Source: Bacillus sp. FJAT-44742 (GTDB lineage Bacteria > Bacillota > Bacilli > Bacillales > Marinococcaceae). Taken from it: a stretch of DNA of 64,000 nt. This document shows, in pieces, positions 16,638 to 24,840 of the stretch (positions are counted from its first letter, which is position 1; every line of letters starts with the position of its first letter). Location of the stretch: positions 213,439 through 277,438 of the forward strand of contig NZ_KZ454937.1 of assembly GCF_002797315.1 (NCBI RefSeq). The letters run 5' to 3'. The translations under genes were made by a program, and so were the position numbers. Under the pieces are notes generated by a model. The model searched no databases and was not told the DNA's origin. It saw only the letters and a program-made list of their open reading frames with translations.

Positions 16638-16925
16638 TTATTCATTAATTTTCAAATAATCTTCCAAAGCGTCTTCAATGATTTCATAAATGTTTCTCTC
16701 TTCTTGTATAGCCTGCATTTTCAATTTTTTATGCAATCGTGTGCTTAAGTCAAAAGAGACCCGTTTTCTTTCTATCTTTGTTTCTTCTTTTATTGTTTTC
16801 TTCGTATCTTCCTTTTTAGAAATGTTGTTTCCTTCTTGCCTTTGAATTGGTTCGTTTAAAGCTTGTGATGGTGACATTTTATTTTGAGTACGCTTTTTAT
16901 TTTTAATTTCATCAATTTTGGACAC
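16638..16925 (-). CDS. Small ribbon-helix-helix partner of ParA
   Basis: A 95-residue protein with a basic, flexible N-terminal half and a C-terminal ribbon-helix-helix: RKRVSFDLSTRLHKKLKMQA followed by EERNIYEIIEDALEDYLKIN. This is the build of ParG/Omega-type centromere-binding proteins that accompany ParA in type Ib partition systems. A GTG start at 16925 lies 14 bases inside the end of parA, so the two are translationally coupled. It should bind the ACGTTTCTTCG repeats around the operon and stimulate ParA. The family name is inferred from fold and position, not from a confident sequence match. Confidence 0.75.
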   Translation of the reverse strand: MSKIDEIKNKKRTQNKMSPSQALNEPIQRQEGNNISKKEDTKKTIKEETKIERKRVSFDLSTRLHKKLKMQAIQEERNIYEIIEDALEDYLKINE

Positions 16926-17706
16926 GAGAAATCATCTCCTTATAAAAGGTTTTATATTGCTTTAACGCCTGATTTAATTCAGGGTTCTCTTCAAAGCCAT
17001 AAAGGGAAAGACGCCCCGTAGGAGCTTTTCGAGTGATGATTGTTTCAAACACTAGCTGCGGATAATCTTCTTCCACTATTTCATTAAATGCCTTAGCATC
17101 ATTTCTCCGAACATCGTTCATCGTTCGAAGGATCCCTAGAATTTCTAAGTTATGAGGACTGACCTCTTTAGCAACTTCGACCGAGTCAAGAAAGTTTGGA
17201 ATAGCTGAATAACACCAATTCGAACACTCGTACATGACAACAACATAGTTACTTGCACATAATGCATTTGTTGTCTGCTCACTCAAGGAAGGCGGGGTAT
17301 CCATTACGATATAATCATACTGTTGATCAATTGAATCCAATATTGTATTTAAGACTAAACTTGGACTTCCGGAGAATGGCAAGTGGTCTCCTTGATATGT
17401 GTATCCTGTGTATAACCATCGCGGAAAAGTAGCTAGAAAATTATTTGCTGGAAGCAAATCAAGGTTCTCAGCCACCTTACAGACATACGGAATGGCCTCT
17501 TGATGCTGCATTGCTTCAAGAATAGAATGTTCAACAAATTCATTGGCTGGTTGCTGAGATAACATCTCTGTTAAATTCCCTTGTGAGTCTAAGTCGATCG
17601 CAAGGACGCGTTTCCCATCTTGAGCCAACAAGTGAGCTAATACTCCTGTAGTTGTACTCTTTCCACACCCACCTTTTTGAATCCCCATCGTAATTCGAAC
17701 AGCCAT
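16912..17706 (-). CDS. parA: ParA-family plasmid partition ATPase
   Basis: A 264-residue ParA/Soj-type ATPase without an N-terminal DNA-binding extension (type Ib). The deviant Walker A motif KGGCGKST is at residues 11-18, the switch DLDSQGN near residue 40, and Walker B YIVMDTPPSLSEQ near residue 135. It drives segregation of the plasmid together with the small DNA-binding protein encoded next. Upstream (17707-17930) are three copies of ACGTTTCTTY that probably form the centromere and operator. The window also holds a ParM-type operon, so the plasmid carries two partition systems. Confidence 0.92.
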   Translation of the reverse strand: MAVRITMGIQKGGCGKSTTTGVLAHLLAQDGKRVLAIDLDSQGNLTEMLSQQPANEFVEHSILEAMQHQEAIPYVCKVAENLDLLPANNFLATFPRWLYTGYTYQGDHLPFSGSPSLVLNTILDSIDQQYDYIVMDTPPSLSEQTTNALCASNYVVVMYECSNWCYSAIPNFLDSVEVAKEVSPHNLEILGILRTMNDVRRNDAKAFNEIVEEDYPQLVFETIITRKAPTGRLSLYGFEENPELNQALKQYKTFYKEMISRVQN

Positions 17707-17729
17707 AACAACCCTTCTTTCTATGTATC

Positions 17730-17920
17730 AACGTTTCTTTCTTTTACACATCTCAAAACTTCTTAGAAAAGAAGATGAAAACGTTTCTTCGTTTCTTCTA
17801 CACTTTTTTATGAAACTCCTGCCAAATATCATTAAAACCAAAAGTGTTGGGAAAAGAAGGAGCTATATAGAAAAGATTGTTACAACTAATCCAATATTTC
17901 TTTCTACCAACGTTTCTTCG
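17730..17920. repeat. Centromere-like ACGTTTCTTCG repeats upstream of parA
   Basis: Direct copies of ACGTTTCTT(T/C) occur at 17731-17740, 17781-17790 and 17910-17920, and a fourth copy sits downstream of the operon at 16175-16185. Several are followed by further GTTTCTTC or GTTTA half-units. Spacing and position fit a parS/parC region bound by the small ribbon-helix-helix protein. The 400 bases of 17707-18115 contain no convincing gene. Confidence 0.6.
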
Positions 17921-18074
17921 TTTATTTAAACCTTCTCATAAGAAGCACCTATTATCTCATTATATTTTGTTGGTAATCAATTATATTAGAAAAGGGTTAT
18001 TTTTCTCTGCCCTTACATTCATCTTTCCATCCTGGATTAAAGAAAAAATCATAAATCTCCCCTCTCCCCCATAA

Positions 18075-18103
18075 GATTCAATGAATCAAAGATTCAGAGA
18101 ATC
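18075..18103. promoter_or_regulatory. Tandem GATTC-N3-GAATC dyads
   Basis: GATTCAATGAATC (18075-18087) and GATTCAGAGAATC (18091-18103) are two matched 13-bp dyads 16 bases apart centre to centre. They lie 30 bases before a small DNA-binding-type gene and look like its autoregulatory operators. Confidence 0.6.
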
Positions 18104-18132
18104 ACTTTCAGATATTGAAGGGGGCGAATAAT

Positions 18133-18387
18133 ATGAGTCAAAATGGGCGAGGGTTAGGGGGAAAGAGATGTTCTCGACGGAGCATTTCACTCAGCAATTC
18201 TTACGATGATAAAGCAAAAAAATTAGCTATCGCTTGTTCAATGCCAACCGCAACACTATTGTCAGAAATTATTGAAGTAGCATTAGACAGCCCTCAATTG
18301 GTAAACATGTTCCAAGAACGGTATAACAAAGATCCAAAATATAAGGTTGTTGTTGTACGAGTGGGAGGAAAAATAGAGTATTCTTAG
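18133..18387 (+). CDS. Small putative ribbon-helix-helix protein
   Basis: An 84-residue protein with a basic N terminus (GGKRCSRRSISLSNSYDDKA) followed by two helices around KKLAIACSMPTATLLSEIIE and a short beta-like tail. The pattern strand, helix, turn, helix fits a ribbon-helix-helix DNA-binding protein of the kind that controls plasmid copy number or maintenance genes, but I do not recognise a family. Start 18133 follows AAGGGGGCG; the tandem GATTC/GAATC dyads just upstream support self-control. Its stop codon overlaps the end of a convergent mini-gene encoding a zinc-ribbon peptide. Confidence 0.6.
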   Translation: MSQNGRGLGGKRCSRRSISLSNSYDDKAKKLAIACSMPTATLLSEIIEVALDSPQLVNMFQERYNKDPKYKVVVVRVGGKIEYS

Positions 18388-18515
18388 CAAAATAATTTTC
18401 TTTTGGCCACTCGTCCTAGATCTCGAGACACCCGCCAACATTTTGGACAATATCCCAATCTATTAGCCTTTTGATCTTTCTTTTTTATTTTGGTCGTACA
18501 TTTAATACATTTCAT
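18384..18515 (-). CDS. 43-residue zinc-ribbon mini-protein
   Basis: A very small gene with two clean CxxC knuckles: MKCIKC at the N terminus and GYCPKC at residues 21-26, with a basic remainder ending in Cys. Spacing between the pairs (about 17 residues) fits a zinc ribbon. Start 18515 is served by GGTGAGGTG on the minus strand. It converges on the ribbon-helix-helix gene, overlapping by four bases. Such mini-proteins are common on Gram-positive plasmids; function is unknown. Confidence 0.55.
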   Translation of the reverse strand: MKCIKCTTKIKKKDQKANRLGYCPKCWRVSRDLGRVAKRKLFC

Positions 18516-18788
18516 TTTTATTTTCACCTCACCCCCTCATCATTGGCCAAGATGCTATATTTTATACCTAATCTCAAGGCATAGGAGGAAAAGGAGATCT
18601 ATTTAGCTCATTTTAGTTTCATTTAAATAAAGATAAATACATTAATTTAGGCTAAACAGAATTAAATTGTCCGTTAAATTATTTAATTAAATAATCATGC
18701 TGTCCCCCAAAGATTGGGCCACATAATTGTGAGTAAAATATAAATAATAAAACGTAAGTATAGTTAAACGAAAGGAAGTACTCACTCC

Positions 18789-19031
18789 ATGTTGAAATCA
18801 ATTATCAATCATTTTTACTGGATAACAGCTGTGTTTAATTGGGGTAGACGAACACAGCAATTATTTGGGTCTAGACGCCACAATAGCGGCGGAATGGTTT
18901 TTTTAGTATTAGGCATAGGAATTGGGGCAATGGCTTACAATCTTATAAGAGATCCTAAAAGGTTGCAACAAGTGACTCAACCTATTACTAATTTCTTTAG
19001 AGACACCCAATTAAGTACGATAAAAAGATAA
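18789..19031 (+). CDS. Small single-pass membrane protein
   Basis: An 80-residue protein with one hydrophobic segment at residues 36-51 (MVFLVLGIGIGAMAYNLI) flanked by a basic N-terminal region (WGRRTQQLFGSRRHN) and a polar tail (RDPKRLQQVTQPITNFFRD). AAAGGAAG lies 12-15 bases before the ATG, a slightly long spacing. No family recognised. An AT-rich region with repeated TTAAATT/TTAATTA words precedes it. Confidence 0.55.
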   Translation: MLKSIINHFYWITAVFNWGRRTQQLFGSRRHNSGGMVFLVLGIGIGAMAYNLIRDPKRLQQVTQPITNFFRDTQLSTIKR

Positions 19032-19598
19032 AAACAAGCCGTTTAGCAAGTTTTCAGAAGAATTAACAAGTTCACCAATGTAAAAGGCTAACAATATTGA
19101 TTATGAAGACCTTTTTTAACTTGAAGTCCTTTTATCTACAATAGTCAGTCATAGAGGGTGAAGGGAGCCATAGAAAACAACCTTTATACCCCAATATCTT
19201 CCTTGCCCAGCTGCCCTTTTACCGAAAGGATAACCTGTTCCCTCATAAGAGTGAAATTATTGTAATTAGCGATATGTAACGATAGATAATTAATTTTAAC
19301 TAACTTTAATTAATTAAACAGACCTAGCCTTTAAAAGGCGGACTACCTTTAAATTAAATAAAATTAAGTTGTTTTCATTTAAAATAAATGCAATTCATTC
19401 AATAGTGCACTCCTTTTTTGGTGATTTTCAATAGTTTTCATTTGATTCAAATTGTTTTAATTTTATTTATGCTAGTTCCTTTCAGATTAGCAATAAAGGG
19501 GTAATTACTTATATTATTGGTGGAAGGATGTATCTTACAAAAAGAGGTGACTGAAAAAGCTCTAGGGGAATAAAAAGTTATGGAAGAAGGAGTATTTA

Positions 19599-19709
19599 AT
19601 GGAGTATTTTCAAGAGACAGACGGAGAAAGATTAGTCGACTATGGATATTATGTACAGACAGTAGTCGCTCAAGAAGCGGTTAACACTATATCCAAATTG
19701 ATGGTATGA
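19599..19709 (+). CDS. Possible 36-residue peptide gene
   Basis: The stretch 19032-19828 holds no large gene. This short frame begins at an ATG six bases after AAGGAG and encodes an acidic-to-neutral peptide (MEYFQETDGERLVDYGYYVQ then TVVAQEAVNTISKLMV). It may be a real small protein or the remnant of a larger gene. The remainder of the interval is AT-rich with TTAATTA-type words. Confidence 0.3.
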   Translation: MEYFQETDGERLVDYGYYVQTVVAQEAVNTISKLMV

Positions 19710-19828
19710 AAGGCCACAATTTATTAACGAAGACCAAACCTATTCACCGTTGTTAACCGTTCACTCAACCTAATTTTCACCCTGCTCAAATTCAGTAAAT
19801 TAGATATGCATGTGAAGTCACCCCTTTA

Positions 19829-19912
19829 TTAATCTTCCTCATTAATATAATAAGAAAAATCAATATTTTCCCAAAGCCATTCTTTAAATGCTTGGTTTAA
19901 TGCTTCATCCAT
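19829..19912 (-). CDS. Possible small acidic peptide gene
   Basis: A 27-residue frame (MDEALNQAFKEWLWENIDF then SYYINEED) lies directly downstream of the gene at 19957-20199 on the same strand. A good AAGGAGTGG site precedes a different ATG whose frame closes after four codons, so either a one-base shift has broken the gene or a TTG/ATG start further in is used. The coding-like composition makes it worth recording; the start is unresolved. Confidence 0.3.
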   Translation of the reverse strand: MDEALNQAFKEWLWENIDFSYYINEED

Positions 19913-19956
19913 TTCGTCTTCATTCAAACCCTCTTCATTATTCTAACCACTCCTTT

Positions 19957-20199
19957 TTAATCATCTAACGTTATAGTAACTTTCCGAATAGATTTCGGCT
20001 TTCGATTGTAGCCATGAAACTTAAATTTCTTAGGTGAAACTAACTCGTTAAAAAACATTTCAGCTTCGTGGTGAGTATAGAAATATCCACAAGTAGGATA
20101 AATATAAGCGTGTACTTGAAATGTATTGTATCCATCGTCTTCCAGATAAGCAAACGCACCATCTTCAAATTGAATGATATATCTAGTGTAACTCTTCAT
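19957..20199 (-). CDS. Hypothetical 80-residue cytoplasmic protein
   Basis: A small tyrosine-rich protein (MKSYTRYIIQFEDGAFAYLE at the N terminus, then HAYIYPTCGYFYTHHEAEMF) with a basic C-terminal third. Start 20199 is chosen because AGGAGGTA lies eight bases upstream; an earlier in-frame ATG is too close to it. It resembles small plasmid proteins with a beta-rich fold but I cannot name a family. A possible tiny gene follows. Confidence 0.6.
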   Translation of the reverse strand: MKSYTRYIIQFEDGAFAYLEDDGYNTFQVHAYIYPTCGYFYTHHEAEMFFNELVSPKKFKFHGYNRKPKSIRKVTITLDD

Positions 20200-20578
20200 A
20201 AGCATTACCTCCTGTTAATTATAGGGTTATTCACTAAAACATTTTAGAGCACTTTTGGTATCAATCCATCAACAGCTTAGAAAACAATCAATTCTTTAAG
20301 GCATGCAAACATCTTTTTTAAAATTCAGTTAAATTTGTTTGTGTAAATGTATTCGTTCATCTCCTGTTGAGGAGAGAACAACCAAAATATTGGGGTGTGA
20401 AATTTTCGAAACTCTAAAAACTTATAAAATCTCATAATTATTTTTCCCCGAAACATATGAGAATTCTTGTCTAGCTAACGTCTTGATGAAAGTGCATCCC
20501 CTTCACTAGGTATAATCTGTATTTTCTGAGTAAGGCCCCTGCCACCTTTATTTCCCGAAAGAAATTTTTTCCGAAATG

Positions 20579-20812
20579 TCACCCAGTGGGGTCGGCAAAT
20601 ATGCAGGAACAGCCGTAACGACGCATTCCATAAAATACATACCTGGTTCGCTCAAACATCTTCAGGTGCTGCACTTTTTGAGTGAGGTAATCATGAACAA
20701 GTGGCGTCCACTTCCCATAATTGGGGCGGTAGTGCGCTTTTCGTTCCATCTCAGTGTGAGTATGGAACGAATCCACTGCTTCTGTTAGTATGGAGCCGAT
20801 TTGATCAGGCAT
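20579..20812 (-). CDS. Unrecognised 77-residue reading frame, possible gene fragment
   Basis: The interval 20200-20930 has no clear gene apart from this frame, whose product is protein-like (SFHTHTEMERKAHYRPNYGK, then WTPLVHDYLTQKVQHLK, ending YGMRRYGCSCIFADPTG). No ribosome binding site precedes the ATG, so it may be the 3' part of a broken gene. I do not recognise it. The local base composition is less AT-rich than its surroundings, hinting at different ancestry. Confidence 0.35.
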   Translation of the reverse strand: MPDQIGSILTEAVDSFHTHTEMERKAHYRPNYGKWTPLVHDYLTQKVQHLKMFERTRYVFYGMRRYGCSCIFADPTG

Positions 20813-20930
20813 TCTTTCAAGAAGATTCTAGTCAGAACAACCCATTATCATTGCTTTTCCACCACTGTACCTTACGAACCTTTCTCGATTACATAAACTA
20901 AAAGAGAAATTATCAGGAAGGGGAAATACA

Positions 20931-21020
20931 ATGGGTGTTAGAAAAGGTAGAAAAAGAAGTAAAGTTAGAAAGCTGACGTCAGGTCCTTTTATTGTACCAG
21001 TATCTGTGGACGGTACTTGA
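20931..21020 (+). CDS. Possible 29-residue basic peptide gene
   Basis: ATG at 20931 follows GGAAGGGG and opens a short frame beginning MGVRKGRKRSKVRKLTSG, extremely basic at the N terminus, then PFIVPVSVDGT. It ends 25 bases before the next gene on the same strand and may form an operon with it. Confidence 0.35.
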   Translation: MGVRKGRKRSKVRKLTSGPFIVPVSVDGT

Positions 21021-21045
21021 AAAGGAGCTGTAGAGTCTCTATTGA

Positions 21046-21372
21046 TTGGTTTTCAAAAATGTTTCTACTCGAAGATCCACAGTGAAAGTATCAGTACTGG
21101 TTTGCAGAGAAAGAGTATTATATCCAGAAACTCCTCCAGAGATTAAAATTTTTAAAAGAAAAGTCACGATTCCAGCAGGAGACTGTGCATTTTTAAGAGT
21201 AAACTCCGGGCCAAGGACCTTCCGAGGTGACAACATGCTCCGTGTCGTTATTGAAGGAGATACAGCTAAAGATGCGAAAGCTATTGTTGCAACCCTATCA
21301 GGCCGTACAGCTGACGGACGTCTTGCACCGTCAATGGTTGTTAAACATAGAGATTTTATCGAAGCAAAATAA
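21046..21372 (+). CDS. Hypothetical beta-rich 108-residue protein
   Basis: A frame with a balanced alternating pattern of hydrophobic and polar residues (KVSVLVCRERVLYPETPPEI, then KVTIPAGDCAFLRVNSGPRT and SMVVKHRDFIEAK), suggesting a small beta-sandwich. It must begin at TTG 21046 or nearby because an in-frame stop lies directly before it, and the AAAGGAG site is further upstream than usual. It resembles the type of protein found on spore or cell surfaces, but that is only an impression. Downstream is a degenerate group II intron tail. Confidence 0.5.
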   Translation: MVFKNVSTRRSTVKVSVLVCRERVLYPETPPEIKIFKRKVTIPAGDCAFLRVNSGPRTFRGDNMLRVVIEGDTAKDAKAIVATLSGRTADGRLAPSMVVKHRDFIEAK

Positions 21373-21397
21373 TAACACATGCAATATTTAATAAGGA

Positions 21398-21462
21398 GGG
21401 GGTGACTAATCCCCGTCCTCTCACACTACCGAACGCAAGGTTCCATTTTCGGCGATTTGATG
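21398..21462 (-). mobile_element. Degenerate 3' end of a group II intron (domains V-VI)
   Basis: Read on the minus strand this gives GCCGAAAATGGAACCTTGCG, then TTCGGTAGTGTGAGAGGACG and GGGATTAGTCACCCC. That order (CCG stem, CGG return, GTGTGAGAGGACGGGG, then a G4/C4 hairpin) is the widespread domain V-VI ending of one bacterial group II intron class. The stem has mismatches and no maturase gene precedes it, so this is a dead remnant. It differs from the ending of the complete intron at 30.6-30.7 kb, so it came from another element. Confidence 0.55.
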
Positions 21463-21561
21463 AAAATCCAACGTGGTTATAAAACTTTAATCCCATACGT
21501 CACCAGTATTGTTCATTTAGCGTGTGGGGATATAGAACGACAGTGTTGAAACCCAGGATAT

Positions 21562-21613
21562 AAATAAGCTATACATAGCTTCATATTGTTTGAAGCCACT
21601 GTATAGCTTATTT
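21562..21613. terminator. Terminator of the parM-parR operon
   Basis: AATAAGCTATACA and TGTATAGCTTATT form a perfect 13-bp outer stem, with an inner GCTTCA/TGAAGC pairing. It lies just beyond the minus-strand parR-like gene and can also work for the plus strand. Confidence 0.8.
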
Positions 21614-21616
21614 TAG

Positions 21617-22078
21617 TTAAATATCAATGTTTGCTCTATTTGGAACTTCTTCTTCTACTTCATTTGCCTGCTCCCTTTCTGGTAAAGGGCTGCTTTGTTG
21701 GAAGGAAAATTCACTATTGGTCGGAGGTTCAGGAAGAAAGCTTATTCTGCGTATTACTTCTTGAATATCTAATTGCAGACTTTTGGTGACGTTTAATAAG
21801 GCAATGAGGTCAGAAGCTGAAAAAGAAGAAGTTCTCATTGTTTTTAAAAGATACTCAATATCCTGGACATCTTCTTCATTTTCGTTGAGAGAAGAGAGGA
21901 AAGCGAGTTTTTTAAATGATTCCCCTGTTTCTATGTTTTGGTGTTTTGTCCACTTTGCAAACTGCTCAATTACTCTTCGGGTAGACTCATTAGGATTGTC
22001 CTGATTGTCAGCCCATGTTTTAATATCATCTGAAGCTTTTTCACCCAATCGTACTTGTATCACTTTGACTGTAGACAT
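21617..22078 (-). CDS. ParR-like adaptor of the actin-type partition system
   Basis: A 153-residue protein beginning STVKVIQVRLGEKASDDIKT, which fits the N-terminal ribbon-helix-helix of ParR/AlfB-type centromere-binding adaptors, followed by helices and a Pro/Glu-rich acidic tail (PEPPTNSEFSFQQSSPLPER). It follows the ParM-like gene by 28 bases, with AAGGAGG before the start, in the normal parM-parR order. It should bind a centromere near the operon and cap the actin-like filament. Identification rests on order and fold rather than on clear sequence identity. Confidence 0.7.
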   Translation of the reverse strand: MSTVKVIQVRLGEKASDDIKTWADNQDNPNESTRRVIEQFAKWTKHQNIETGESFKKLAFLSSLNENEEDVQDIEYLLKTMRTSSFSASDLIALLNVTKSLQLDIQEVIRRISFLPEPPTNSEFSFQQSSPLPEREQANEVEEEVPNRANIDI

Positions 22079-22106
22079 AGAAACCTCCTTCTACGACATC
22101 CCAAGT

Positions 22107-23327
22107 TTACTTACTCGTAATGGTGTCCCCTTGATTCTCCTGGGCCTCTTTCACCAGCTGTTCAAGTTTAATGGTATTAAAAATATGCATCCCTTGCACA
22201 TTCATCTCTACTGCATATTTTTCTGGCACCCAAAGAACTTCAAATTTTCTCTTCTTTCCTAAATTCACGAGTTTTTCATAAAGACTATCTTTTAAAAGGA
22301 TAGAAGCACCTCCATAGACTACGAGAACTTCTAAATCAGCATTGATCTCGCGAACTTTATTTTCCACTTCGTCTAACAAGTCTTGCGCTACAACTTGCTT
22401 AGACTGATTTAAATAAAGAATAGCTTCCTCATGATAATCACTCAAAGGATTTTTCAGGTGATTAGAAAAGAGTTGTCTGCTAAACTTTAAATCTTCCCCT
22501 TCATTGAATAGATCAGTGGCTGTTTGTATAGCTTGTCCAATCCCCAGTGGAACTCCACTGCTTTTAGCAGCGTGTGCCGCATAACCCTGAGTATAAGTTA
22601 ACTCTGTTGTACCTTCCCCAATATCCAAATGAAGAATTTTTTTATCTGAAAAATGTTTTCCAGTTACCTTTTCATAAGAATATTCTTCTTTAAATTCATC
22701 AAAGAGGTCATCATTCCGAAACTTCCCTTCACCATTTTCAATTATACTAAATAAAGCCGGAACCCCCTCTTGTGTTACCTTTACAAACCGGAAAGTAATC
22801 TGAACGTTAACAGATATATCTTTTATGTAAAATCTTAGTTCGTGAAGGCTATCTGTAAACATGCTCTCAAATTGATCAGCATTGCTTTTCTTATACACTG
22901 AAGCTGGAATCGCAGTTGTCATATCCACAACAACAGGGATGGTTGTTCCATCTGCTATTGTCTCATTTTCTGCAAACTTTCTTTTAATAGCCTGTGCTCC
23001 TATCAAACCAAGAGTGTTAATAAGAGGAAGTTTTTCTTCATGTTTTTTGTTTTTTTCAATATTCATGTTCTTCACTCTACCTTTGGAAGTGCTTAAGGCA
23101 GAGTTTCCTACTAGGTAGCGAAAAGCCTCTGTCCCTAGTGATTTGCTTTCAATTTTAACGAGAATATTATTATTAAGGTCTTCCACTAACTTTTGAAGTG
23201 TCTCATCAGTCTGTGGCTGTTCTCCAGTAAACACCTTATAAACGTTTGGTTGTTTAATTACTTCCCCCTCAATAATCATCTTGTGCTCAGAATTCCCGTT
23301 ATCGTTTGCCACTTTAAAATTAAACAT
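22107..23327 (-). CDS. parM: ParM/Alp-type actin-like plasmid partition ATPase
   Basis: A 406-residue member of the actin/ParM superfamily. The phosphate-2 motif LHLDIGEGTTELTYTQG and the adenosine motif VVYGGASILLKDSLYEKL are clear, and the N terminus has the NDNGNSEHK segment expected of the phosphate-1 loop. It probably polymerises and pushes plasmid copies apart together with the ParR-like partner. Start 23327 is preferred since AAGGGGAG lies just upstream; an ATG twelve codons earlier lacks a site. Upstream is a 500-base AT-rich tract that may hold the centromere. A second, ParA-type system is encoded 5 kb away. Confidence 0.88.
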   Translation of the reverse strand: MFNFKVANDNGNSEHKMIIEGEVIKQPNVYKVFTGEQPQTDETLQKLVEDLNNNILVKIESKSLGTEAFRYLVGNSALSTSKGRVKNMNIEKNKKHEEKLPLINTLGLIGAQAIKRKFAENETIADGTTIPVVVDMTTAIPASVYKKSNADQFESMFTDSLHELRFYIKDISVNVQITFRFVKVTQEGVPALFSIIENGEGKFRNDDLFDEFKEEYSYEKVTGKHFSDKKILHLDIGEGTTELTYTQGYAAHAAKSSGVPLGIGQAIQTATDLFNEGEDLKFSRQLFSNHLKNPLSDYHEEAILYLNQSKQVVAQDLLDEVENKVREINADLEVLVVYGGASILLKDSLYEKLVNLGKKRKFEVLWVPEKYAVEMNVQGMHIFNTIKLEQLVKEAQENQGDTITSK

Positions 23328-23433
23328 TTCGCACTCCCCTTCATTAATATTAAATACATTCAAATGACTTTTATTCCATTTTACATAAAATTATTAATGC
23401 AACTCAACCAAAACACCACAATAAAATTCTCTT

Positions 23434-23476
23434 AATTAACTAAAAACAATTAGGTGCCATTTGTTTTTAGTTAATT
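23434..23476. repeat. 16-bp inverted repeat in the AT-rich region upstream of parM
   Basis: AATTAACTAAAAACAA (23434-23449) and TTGTTTTTAGTTAATT (23461-23476) are perfect inverted copies around an 11-base loop. The surrounding 23328-23859 is rich in TTAATTA, TTAGTTA and AATTTAA words and has no gene. It could include the ParR binding site and the promoter, or be an AT-rich unwinding region. Confidence 0.55.
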
Positions 23477-23859
23477 GTTGCTAATTTGATTTAATGCTAA
23501 ATAAACCGAACTATTATACACCTCTCTTAAACAGGCCAGCGACTACTTAATCCATTATAACTCAAAATAAATACAATCATTTTAAATTAACTGTGTTTAA
23601 TTAAAGTTAAGTATATTTTGTAATTTAAATCAATTTAAAATAATCATAGTTAGTTTTAGTTAGTTAAAATTATGTATTTAATCCTATAAAAATTCAACTA
23701 TTTGCCTCTAATACTTTAATTAAATGTTAGTAATTTCAGTTTGACTCAACCTAATTTAATTTAATGGATATAATTCATTTGAATTTATTAATTGCTTTTA
23801 ATAAAATTAAAGTATTAGCGGGAATCATTAGTACTGGTAGATTAAGGGAGGTGAACAGA

Positions 23860-24840
23860 TTGTCCAGCCACTACGAAGAGTTAAAGTCCATTTTAAAAAA
23901 CCATATGGAGGATAATTTTGATCCCTTATACGAATCTCTAAAAGCGAGAGTCGAAATTACTGAGGAAAAACTTTTTCCTGAAGAATTACTCCTGAAGTTA
24001 TCTTCTTCGATAGATGAAAGATATTCAACCACACAAGTTGCTAAGTGGCTGAAGGTAAATGATTCAACACTTAGAAACTATATAAATGGCCTGAAAGAGT
24101 ACATACAAACCTATGAAGTGAAGAGGTTCATTAAGTTAGATCTCTTTGGTGTTTACCGCCTTCATATGATTTTTATTTTTGTACAAGATTATGGAGAAAA
24201 GCTCCAACACCTTCTCGTTAGGGTGGGGCTTGAAGCAGAATTATCATCTGGAAATACCGTAAGGCTAAACAATACTGGTAAGGATTACACAGAGCATACT
24301 GATAAAAAAATAAAAGAAGTTTTAGAGTTTCAACAATTTCTGCTTTTAAAAACGGAATACGAAAATAATTTAAAAGAAATCAATGAATACAAGAAAGCAA
24401 ATAAGCAACTACAACGAGAAATTGAACACTTGGATCTTCTAAAAGGACTTCACTCTAGTAAAGAAGTAGAGAAAGAAAAAGTGAAAAGGCTCTCCGAAGT
24501 CGTTGCTGAAAAAGTTACTGTGATCTCTCGGATGGAAAAAGAACAACATAAGAAGCAGGGTTTTTTTGAGAGGTTATTTGGCAAGAAAGAAAACGTACCT
24601 GTGGAACAAGACAATGAATCAAAAGACGAATTACTTTCAACTTTGATTCATGAAGAAGATGATGAGAACCGCGACCTTGTTCAATCGATTGATGAAAAAA
24701 TAGAACGCTTGTTAGAAGAACAACAAACCAATAACCAGGCGCTAGAACAATTAAAGATAGCAGCGCAAAAAAAGGAAGAGCAAATTAACGATCAGTTCCC
24801 GGATAGAAAGATATATTTAGAGAATAAGAACCCAGTGTAA
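23860..24840 (+). CDS. HTH plus coiled-coil plasmid protein
   Basis: A 326-residue protein. The helix-turn-helix is at residues about 51-78 (YSTTQVAKWLKVNDSTLRNY), in the style of MerR/RacA-like proteins; the C-terminal half is a long charged coiled coil (residues about 170-325) with a basic-aromatic patch FFERLFGKK near residue 245. TTG 23860 is chosen as start because GGGAGGTGAACAGA precedes it ideally. Similar HTH coiled-coil proteins sit next to replication genes of Bacillaceae plasmids; a role in DNA anchoring or replication control is likely but unproven. Iterons follow directly downstream. Confidence 0.65.
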   Translation: MSSHYEELKSILKNHMEDNFDPLYESLKARVEITEEKLFPEELLLKLSSSIDERYSTTQVAKWLKVNDSTLRNYINGLKEYIQTYEVKRFIKLDLFGVYRLHMIFIFVQDYGEKLQHLLVRVGLEAELSSGNTVRLNNTGKDYTEHTDKKIKEVLEFQQFLLLKTEYENNLKEINEYKKANKQLQREIEHLDLLKGLHSSKEVEKEKVKRLSEVVAEKVTVISRMEKEQHKKQGFFERLFGKKENVPVEQDNESKDELLSTLIHEEDDENRDLVQSIDEKIERLLEEQQTNNQALEQLKIAAQKKEEQINDQFPDRKIYLENKNPV

